Positions 1 to 4,937 of a stretch of DNA of 26,577 bases are shown piece after piece. Position 1 is the stretch's first letter, and each line of letters begins with the position of its first letter. Under the pieces are notes generated by a model. The model ran no database searches and was not told where the DNA came from. It saw only the letters and a program-made list of their open reading frames with translations. The DNA is from UBA3263 sp964549975 (GTDB lineage Bacteria > Bacteroidota > Bacteroidia > Bacteroidales > Muribaculaceae). The position numbers and the translations under genes are program-made. The stretch lies in contig CAZJWM010000017.1 in the NCBI GenBank assembly GCA_964549975.1, positions 1-26,577 of the forward strand, in the 5' to 3' direction.

Positions 1-52
1 CGCGACCCCCTGCGTGACAGGCAGGTATTCTAACCAGCTGAACTACCGCACC
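1..52 (-). tRNA. tRNA-Asp (anticodon GUC), 3' part cut off by the window edge
   Basis: Read on the minus strand, the sequence begins with acceptor half GGTGCGG, then TA, a D arm, an anticodon stem CCTGC/GCAGG and the loop CTGTCAC, which contains anticodon GTC. The T arm and the 3' acceptor strand lie beyond base 1. A near-consensus Bacteroidetes promoter lies about 70 bases upstream. No gene is seen between that promoter and the tRNA. Confidence 0.93.
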
Positions 53-126
53 AAGGATTATCCTTAATTTGTTATTGCTTTTATGCTTATTTTGAGTGAG
101 CCACCTTTGTGTCTCAATTGCGAGTG

Positions 127-158
127 CAAAGTTAGCGGATAATTTTGAACTGTGCAAA
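127..158 (-). promoter_or_regulatory. Bacteroidetes-type promoter for tRNA-Asp
   Basis: On the minus strand there is TTTG (155-158), a 20-base spacer and TAACTTTG (127-134). This matches the -33/-7 consensus known for Bacteroidetes primary sigma factors. It points at the tRNA-Asp gene and predicts a transcription start near position 120. The rest of the stretch from 53 to 318 is A+T-rich and shows no gene that I can support. Confidence 0.75.
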
Positions 159-318
159 TATTTTTGCGAAAAAATTTCAATAAAATTTCACTCCTCCTGA
201 AAATCAACACATTGCAATCGCCACCCCATCGCCGCTCACACAATGCGAACTATGCAAAGCGCACGATAGCTGCGGCGACACCTCATACTGCTCTCTTTTA
301 TGCAGAGATTACAGATTT

Positions 319-336
319 TGCAACCTAAAAGTTGCA
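319..336. promoter_or_regulatory. Inverted repeat, candidate autoregulatory operator
   Basis: TGCAAC, six bases, GTTGCA is a perfect 6+6 dyad. Its right half overlaps the likely -33 element of the promoter for the downstream two-gene module. Type II antitoxins of the XRE class usually repress their own operon by binding such dyads, so this is a natural candidate site. No binding evidence is available from sequence alone. Confidence 0.45.
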
Positions 337-362
337 CATAACTAAATTAATTAGTAATTTTG
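332..362 (+). promoter_or_regulatory. Promoter of the toxin-antitoxin-like module
   Basis: A perfect TAnnTTTG element (TAATTTTG, 355-362) lies 22 bases before the first start codon. A TTG core at 332-334 sits about 20 bases upstream of it. This predicts a very short 5' leader. Confidence 0.65.
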
Positions 363-384
363 CGACATCTAACCCGACAATTGT

Positions 385-945
385 ATGCTATTCGAGCGAG
401 TAATAAGCGGAAAAGATCATCTGTGGGCAATACGCGATCCGGCCAAGCCCACGAATGAGTTAGCCTTGTTGTTCCGTCAATGGAACGACATCAACTATCT
501 CTTCGACTTTTTCATGAATAACTTGGATGATTTGCAGAGCTACTTCCACATAGAACGTATATCAGAGGCCATCGAAGACACCATCAACGATGCCGAGCAG
601 CTGGAACGTCTTGTATTGGATATACCATACACTGAAAATCTTGACGAGATATTCAAACCGCTGAGTTCTACCACAGACTTTGCGATAAGAGAACTCTCAC
701 GCGAGAAAGCTCGCAATTGGGACAGAATCGGTCATGCCTGCTGGCTACGCATTTATGCCATACGATTAGAGCGTAATGTGTTCGTAGTGACCGGAGGTGC
801 CATCAAGCTAACCCGCACAATGCAAGAGCGGAAGCACACCCAAGAGCAGCTCACACGAATCAACAAATGCAGAGATTACCTCATGGCCAATGGGGTGTTC
901 GATGCCGATAGCTTCATCTCATTAACAGAGGAGGATTTATTATGA
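385..945 (+). CDS. Putative toxin of a toxin-antitoxin module (possibly HigB/RelE-related)
   Basis: This 186-residue soluble protein has no signal peptide or membrane segment. It overlaps a downstream XRE-type DNA-binding protein by four bases (ATGA), in the toxin-first order typical of higBA modules. The C-terminal third (about residues 108-170) has a hydrophobic beta-like stretch, WLRIYAIRL..NVFVVTGGAIK, followed by a basic segment with LTRTMQER and a helix. That layout resembles the end of RelE/HigB-like toxins, although the protein is nearly twice the usual length of about 100 residues. The acidic helical N-terminal half has no assignment that I recognise. Start 385 is chosen because the promoter -7 box ends at 362. 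The A+T content is higher than in the genes from 1851 onward, which fits a mobile accessory module. The toxin role rests mainly on gene context and is inference. Confidence 0.55.
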   Translation: MLFERVISGKDHLWAIRDPAKPTNELALLFRQWNDINYLFDFFMNNLDDLQSYFHIERISEAIEDTINDAEQLERLVLDIPYTENLDEIFKPLSSTTDFAIRELSREKARNWDRIGHACWLRIYAIRLERNVFVVTGGAIKLTRTMQERKHTQEQLTRINKCRDYLMANGVFDADSFISLTEEDLL

Positions 946-1253
946 AATCAAAGGCTGTAGAATTTTTAGAGAGCCATCAGTCCGGCGAAAATTCGACGTT
1001 TGAGGCCGATGCACAATGGCGAAACGAGAACCAAACATGGCTCAAACGCTCTCGCAGCGTTGCCTTGGCCATTGTTGACTATATGCAAGCCAACGGCCTG
1101 TCGAGAAACGACGTAGCAGCACTTTTGTCTGTGAGTCCGCAGTATGTCAGCAAAATTCTCTCCGGCAAGGTGAACTTCTCCTTTAAGTCAATTGCCGAAA
1201 TCGAAGCAAAGCTCGGTGTGGACTGTTTCCGCGCCGCAGCCATAGGTGTGTGA
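942..1253 (+). CDS. XRE/Cro-type helix-turn-helix antitoxin-like protein
   Basis: This 103-residue protein has a helix-turn-helix in its C-terminal half (about residues 45-95): ALAIVDYMQANGLSRNDVAA, then SVSPQYVSKILSGK, the recognition-helix pattern of the Cro/C1 superfamily. The N-terminal 40 residues are polar and could be the toxin-binding arm. Its ATG overlaps the stop of the preceding gene, so the two are translationally coupled. A purine-rich GAGGAGGA lies just upstream (928-935), one of the few SD-like sequences in the window. By analogy with HigA/MqsA-type antitoxins it would neutralise the upstream protein and repress the promoter, probably through the dyad at 319-336. A stand-alone regulator is the alternative. 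Confidence 0.75.
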   Translation: MKSKAVEFLESHQSGENSTFEADAQWRNENQTWLKRSRSVALAIVDYMQANGLSRNDVAALLSVSPQYVSKILSGKVNFSFKSIAEIEAKLGVDCFRAAAIGV

Positions 1254-1255
1254 AT

Positions 1256-1269
1256 CAGGGCAACCGCAT
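1256..1269. repeat. 14-bp direct repeat, copy 1 (CAGGGCAACCGCAT)
   Basis: The sequence is identical to 1414-1427 and begins two bases after the antitoxin-like gene. The likeness continues imperfectly for about 14 more bases (AAAT..TGCG). Together the two copies flank the small membrane-peptide ORF. Confidence 0.7.
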
Positions 1270-1281
1270 AAATATTGCGCT

Positions 1282-1410
1282 ATGTTTGAAACCATTTTCA
1301 TATTCATGTTGAAGGCCGTGACCGTGGTGGCCTACTGCGTCGCCCTGACCATCCCGCTCTTTCTCCTCTACGTGATTATTCGCGCCCTGCTCCACCGCCG
1401 CCACCATTAG
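1282..1410 (+). CDS. Small single-pass membrane peptide (42 residues)
   Basis: An ATG-to-TAG frame encodes a 42-residue peptide that starts MFETIFIFMLK and ends RALLHRRHH. Residues 5-37 are almost all hydrophobic, broken only by K11 and R34, and include AYCVALTIPLFLLYVII. The last five residues are basic (HRRHH), so the positive-inside rule predicts a cytoplasmic C terminus. No family is recognised. The frame lies 28 bases after the antitoxin-like gene and between two copies of a 14-bp direct repeat. It could be a third member of the module, a small toxin-like peptide or a chance frame. Strong hydrophobicity with a charged end argues mildly for a real gene. Confidence 0.45.
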   Translation: MFETIFIFMLKAVTVVAYCVALTIPLFLLYVIIRALLHRRHH

Positions 1411-1413
1411 ACC

Positions 1414-1427
1414 CAGGGCAACCGCAT
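1414..1427. repeat. 14-bp direct repeat, copy 2 (CAGGGCAACCGCAT)
   Basis: This is an exact second copy of 1256-1269, 158 bases away and three bases after the stop of the small membrane peptide. Confidence 0.7.
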
Positions 1428-1453
1428 CAAATCCTGCGTAATCGTGACGGCTG

Positions 1454-1470
1454 ATGCGCCGAAGGTGCAT
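1454..1470. repeat. Small hairpin with GCCGAAGG cap
   Basis: ATGCGCC GAA GGTGCAT folds into a seven-pair stem with one mismatch and a GAA triloop. It is the first of four occurrences of GCCGAAGG or its complement within 250 bases, the others being at 1497-1505, 1543-1550 and 1693-1701. Confidence 0.55.
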
Positions 1471-1482
1471 ATTCAGTGTTAA

Positions 1483-1521
1483 CGGGTACAGAGGAAGCCG
1501 AAGGCGACCGTGTGCCCGGTG
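1483..1521. repeat. 39-bp inverted repeat, left arm
   Basis: This arm is the reverse complement of 1677-1715 with 38 of 39 bases matching. It is itself a weak dyad: CGGGTAC at one end pairs with GTGCCCG at the other, and GCC-GAA-GGC (1497-1505) forms a mini-hairpin inside. The arms enclose 155 bases with no recognisable gene. The pair may be a small non-autonomous (MITE- or REP-like) element. The right arm ends one base before the assembly gap. Confidence 0.7.
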
Positions 1522-1533
1522 AGTGAACGATAA

Positions 1534-1560
1534 AAAATGTCTGCCGAAGGTAGACATTTT
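1534..1560. repeat. Strong hairpin between the inverted-repeat arms
   Basis: AAAATGTCTGCC, GAA, GGTAGACATTTT forms a 12-pair stem with one G-T wobble and a GAA triloop. On the plus strand the 3' arm ends in TTTT, so it could also act as a terminator for the upstream module. It shares the GCCGAAGG cap with its neighbours. Confidence 0.65.
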
Positions 1561-1584
1561 GGTGCAGCATATGGGGAAAATCAT

Positions 1585-1592
1585 TATATTTG
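1585..1592 (+). promoter_or_regulatory. Possible -7 promoter element
   Basis: TATATTTG matches TAnnTTTG. A TTTG at 1558-1561 is 23 bases upstream, slightly too far for a good -33. If real, it would transcribe through the right inverted-repeat arm towards the gap and perhaps the outer-membrane protein gene. Confidence 0.3.
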
Positions 1593-1676
1593 TGGCTAAA
1601 ATAAACTTTGATATGAATACATGCATGAGTGACACCACAATGTGTACCTATCGGCACACATGTACATTCTATCATC

Positions 1677-1715
1677 CACCGGGCACACGGTCGCCTTCGG
1701 CTCCCTCTGTACCCG
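1677..1715. repeat. 39-bp inverted repeat, right arm
   Basis: This is the reverse complement of 1483-1521 with a single difference. It sits directly against the run of Ns, which suggests that a repeated sequence broke the assembly here. Confidence 0.7.
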
Positions 1716-1716
1716 G

Positions 1717-1816
1717 NNNNNNNNNNNNNNNNNNNNNNNNNNNNNNNNNNNNNNNNNNNNNNNNNNNNNNNNNNNNNNNNNNNNNNNNNNNNNNNNNNNN
1801 NNNNNNNNNNNNNNNN
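1717..1816. other. Assembly gap (100 Ns)
   Basis: Exactly 100 unknown bases, the usual placeholder for a scaffold join, so the true length is unknown. Any promoter or leader of the outer-membrane protein gene may be missing. Confidence 0.98.
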
Positions 1817-1850
1817 CTCTACACATCACATTATTTTTCTACCGACAGAC

Positions 1851-4742
1851 ATGAAACACCTGTTAATCTCTATCACCACACTCATGCTCACGGCGCTCTT
1901 TGGCTATGGCGCCGAGACCTACCCCTCCGCGCAGATATGGGTGTCACGCGTTTGCGACGACGTGACCGAAGACAACATCGCCGACGTGGAGTTTGACCTG
2001 CGCCTGAACGACTCTATCCAAGTGGCACTCCACGACATCAAATATCGCAACGGCGAATACGTGATGCTCTTCGAAGGCCCCGCCGGCAACTACACCCTCT
2101 GGTGTGACCACGAAGACTACGAATCGACGCAGAAACAGTTCCACTATCGCGGGCGCAGCCTGGGCTACAACGACCTGGGCGACGTGCGCATGAAACGCCT
2201 CCACACCAAGAAGCTCAACGAAGTGACCGTCACCGGCACCCACATCAAGATGGTGATGCGCGGCGACACAATTGTCTACGACGCCGCCGCCTTCGAACTC
2301 GCCGAAGGCTCGATGCTCGACGCCCTGGTGTCGCAGCTGCCCGGCACGGAGCTCAAAGACGGCCGTATCACAGTGAACGGCAAATTCGTCTCCAGTCTGC
2401 TGGTCAATGGCGACGAATTCTTCTCCGGCAGCCCCAAAGTGGCGCTGGAAAACCTCCCGGCCTACACCGTGAAAAACATCAAAGTCTACGACCGCGCCGC
2501 CGACAACCAGTATCTCCACGGCGGCAAAGACGGCAAACTCCCCACCGACGAAAACATCGTGATGGACGTCAACCTGAAAAAGGAATACTCCGTGGGCTGG
2601 ATTGGCAACGTTGACGGCGGCTACGGCACCTCCGACCGCTACGTTGGCAAGGCCTTCCTGCTGGGCTACACCGAGCGCCTGCGCTTGGCCGCCTACGGCA
2701 ATTTCAACAACATACAAGACACCCAGTCGGCCCAATCGGGCGGCAACTGGGGCGGCGGCTGGGGCCAAGAAGGCGAACTCGCCGTGAAGATGGGCGGCCT
2801 CGACTACATCTGGAGCAAAAACCCCACACGCATCTCCGGCAACCTGATGCTCACCCACGAAAACGTGGAAGTGCGCACCAAAGAGAGCACGCAAAACTTC
2901 TACGACACCGGCGACATCTACGGCCGTAGCCGCACCGACAGCCGCGACAGCAAGTTTCACTTGATTTCGCGCCACCAGCTGCAACGCGTCTCCGACAACA
3001 GCTTCCTGCGCATCTCCCCCGAAGTGGACTATCTCACCAACAACTACACCTATCGCAGCGAAAGCGCCAACTTCACCATCAACCCTGCCGAAAGCTATCG
3101 CGGCCAAGCCCTCGACTCGCTCTTCGACGCCACCGCCTCCACGCGCTTCTCCACACCGCTGCTCACGCGCACATCTAACCGCAACATGGGCAACATGAAG
3201 TGGATCATCGGCCGCTTGGAAGGCTGGTACGACACGAAATGGTTGGGCGCAAAGGTGAACGGCGAATATTGGCGCACCACCAACCGCAAATACACCACCT
3301 ACGGCCAAACCCCCGGCGAAATGTCGGCCGACGCCGGAAGCGGCACGCAACTCACTCAGCAATATCTCGACCGCGTGAGCACCAACTGGAACGTCACCGC
3401 CCGCCTGGAGCACACCTACACCTATCGCCCCTACTCCGCCGAACACGCCCACTGGATGCAAATCACCGCCTCGCTGCTCTATGACCACACCTATGCCGAC
3501 CGCGACAACATCCTCTCGCAGCTCATCCAAGAGCAAGCCGAAAACGTGGACTTCGCCCCCTCAGCAATTGACCGCGGTCGCCTCGCCCTGGATGCCGCCA
3601 ACACCAACTACTCCGCCTCCAACACCGACCGCTATGCCCCCACGGTGAACATCTCCTACATCTACAAACCCTATGGCGACGCCCACCCCGGCAACCTCTA
3701 CAACGTGACCCTCACCCTCAACGACAACATCTATCACGACACCTATCGCTATCGCAACGAAATGCAGATGGACACCACCGCCCGTCGCACCTACAACACG
3801 CTGCGCCCCACGCTCTACCTGTCGCACACCATCTACGAAGACACCTATCAGCGCAACTTCAAATTGACCTACTCCTACAACGAGTCGATGCCCTCGCTGA
3901 GCTACAACATCAACACCATCAACACCTCCGACCCCACCAACATCTACGTCAACAACCCCGGTCTGGGCCGCTCACGCTCCCACAACGTGAACTTCAACTA
4001 TCGCTATGCCCGGCAGCGCCTGGGCCGAAGCATCAACTTCGACCTCACCTACAACAAACGCGACAACGTGGTGGTGCAAGCCCGTCTCTACGACCGCAAC
4101 ACCGGCGTGAGCACCTGGCGCCCCGAAAACATCAACGGCAACTGGAGCGCCAATGCCCGCTTTGACGGAATGCTCCCCTTCGGCTCCAACCGGCAATTCC
4201 AACTCAACGGAAGCACCGACGCCACCTACACCAACTCCGTGGACTACGCCACCGAAACCACCGAGCTCACCCGCAGCATCGTGCGCAACCTCAACATTCG
4301 CCAACAACTCACCCTGAGCTACCGCCTCGGCGCCCACTCCTTCAGCCTCTACGCCTCCGCCGCATGGCTCCGCGCCACCTCCAACCTCCAACTCATCGAC
4401 GACATCAACGCCTGGGACGTGCGCGCCAAAGCCAACTGCTTGCTCAACTTCCCCCACTCCTGGCAGCTCTCCACCGACATGAACCTCTACTGCCGCCGCG
4501 GCTACAACGACCAAACGCTGAACACGACCGACTGGGTGTGGAACGCATCAATCTCAAAATCGCTGATCCACAACAGCCTCACCCTCAAAGTCAACGCCGT
4601 CGACATCCTCAACCAAATCAGCTCCGTGCGCTATAGCATCAACGCCCAAGGCCGCACCGAAACCTGGACCAACACCCTACCCCGCTACGTGATGCTCCAC
4701 GTGATCTACCGCTTCCACATCACCCCCAAACGCCCCTCCTAA
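1851..4742 (+). CDS. Outer-membrane beta-barrel protein, TonB-receptor-like
   Basis: A 963-residue protein. A signal peptide (residues 1-21, MKHLLISITTLMLTALFGYG) is followed by a carboxypeptidase-regulatory-like beta sandwich (about 25-115). A plug-like domain comes next (about 122-240, with EVTVTG, GDTIVYDA and ITVNGKFV), and then a long Tyr/Asn/Thr-rich barrel. It ends with the aromatic strand RYVMLHVIYRFHI typical of Bacteroidetes outer-membrane barrels. The plug and barrel fit the outer membrane beta-barrel family 3 group. No TonB box was identified and no SusD partner is present, so it is not a classical SusC. The substrate is unknown. I chose the ATG at 1851 because it opens the signal peptide; longer frames only run through the Ns. 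The third codon position is strongly C-biased, which creates long antisense frames. Confidence 0.85.
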   Translation: MKHLLISITTLMLTALFGYGAETYPSAQIWVSRVCDDVTEDNIADVEFDLRLNDSIQVALHDIKYRNGEYVMLFEGPAGNYTLWCDHEDYESTQKQFHYRGRSLGYNDLGDVRMKRLHTKKLNEVTVTGTHIKMVMRGDTIVYDAAAFELAEGSMLDALVSQLPGTELKDGRITVNGKFVSSLLVNGDEFFSGSPKVALENLPAYTVKNIKVYDRAADNQYLHGGKDGKLPTDENIVMDVNLKKEYSVGWIGNVDGGYGTSDRYVGKAFLLGYTERLRLAAYGNFNNIQDTQSAQSGGNWGGGWGQEGELAVKMGGLDYIWSKNPTRISGNLMLTHENVEVRTKESTQNFYDTGDIYGRSRTDSRDSKFHLISRHQLQRVSDNSFLRISPEVDYLTNNYTYRSESANFTINPAESYRGQALDSLFDATASTRFSTPLLTRTSNRNMGNMKWIIGRLEGWYDTKWLGAKVNGEYWRTTNRKYTTYGQTPGEMSADAGSGTQLTQQYLDRVSTNWNVTARLEHTYTYRPYSAEHAHWMQITASLLYDHTYADRDNILSQLIQEQAENVDFAPSAIDRGRLALDAANTNYSASNTDRYAPTVNISYIYKPYGDAHPGNLYNVTLTLNDNIYHDTYRYRNEMQMDTTARRTYNTLRPTLYLSHTIYEDTYQRNFKLTYSYNESMPSLSYNINTINTSDPTNIYVNNPGLGRSRSHNVNFNYRYARQRLGRSINFDLTYNKRDNVVVQARLYDRNTGVSTWRPENINGNWSANARFDGMLPFGSNRQFQLNGSTDATYTNSVDYATETTELTRSIVRNLNIRQQLTLSYRLGAHSFSLYASAAWLRATSNLQLIDDINAWDVRAKANCLLNFPHSWQLSTDMNLYCRRGYNDQTLNTTDWVWNASISKSLIHNSLTLKVNAVDILNQISSVRYSINAQGRTETWTNTLPRYVMLHVIYRFHITPKRPS

Positions 4743-4789
4743 TCCATAAATTTTTGGCGAAAAGGGTGGAGAATGTTAATTTTTTTTTG

Positions 4790-4797
4790 TAATTTTG
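4790..4797 (+). promoter_or_regulatory. -7 promoter element for tRNA-Leu
   Basis: TAATTTTG matches TAnnTTTG perfectly and ends 11 bases before the tRNA, as expected for a tRNA promoter. The upstream stretch is T-rich, but no TTTG stands at the usual distance. Confidence 0.55.
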
Positions 4798-4808
4798 CAC
4801 TCACCGTT

Positions 4809-4892
4809 GCTCGAATGGTGGAATGGTAGACACGAGGGACTTAAAATCCCTTGACCATTGCGGTCGTGCGGGTTCGAGTCCCGCTTCGAGCA
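4809..4892 (+). tRNA. tRNA-Leu (anticodon UAA)
   Basis: An 84-base cloverleaf with acceptor stem GCTCGAA/TTCGAGC, anticodon stem AGGGA/TCCCT around the loop CTTAAAA (anticodon TAA) and a long class II variable arm. The T arm is GCGGG-TTCGAGT-CCCGC and the discriminator base is A. The CCA end is not fully encoded (ACC then G). It lies convergent to the SprE/PorW-like gene, 19 bases away. Confidence 0.95.
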
Positions 4893-4906
4893 CCGACCAC
4901 TGAGTC

Positions 4907-4937
4907 AGCCCCTAATCGGCCTCGCCGTTTAGGGGCT
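4907..4937. terminator. Hairpin between tRNA-Leu and the SprE/PorW-like gene, overlapping its stop codon
   Basis: AGCCCCTAA (4907-4915) pairs perfectly with TTAGGGGCT (4929-4937), and CGG/CCG inside extends the stem. On the plus strand it is followed by a T-rich tract (CTCTTCTTGTTCTTC), suiting a terminator for the tRNA. On the minus strand it contains the stop codon of the lipoprotein gene and marks the 3' end of that operon. Bidirectional use is inference. Confidence 0.6.

Noticed and set aside
1255..1638. Minus-strand frame through the repeat region
   Set aside because: It runs through hairpins and inverted repeats, has no recognisable content and conflicts with the more convincing small plus-strand frame.
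1629..1850. Longer N-terminal extension of the outer-membrane protein through the Ns
   Set aside because: Unknown bases cannot support a reading frame, and the signal peptide begins at 1851.
1944..3536. 530-residue open frame antisense to the outer-membrane protein gene
   Set aside because: It is a Val/Ala/Gly/His-rich shadow produced by the strong C bias at third codon positions of the real gene. It has no domain and no start context.
4809..4892. tRNA-Leu as the attachment site of an integrated element
   Set aside because: No integrase, no direct repeat of the tRNA 3' end and no foreign gene cargo beside it in the window.
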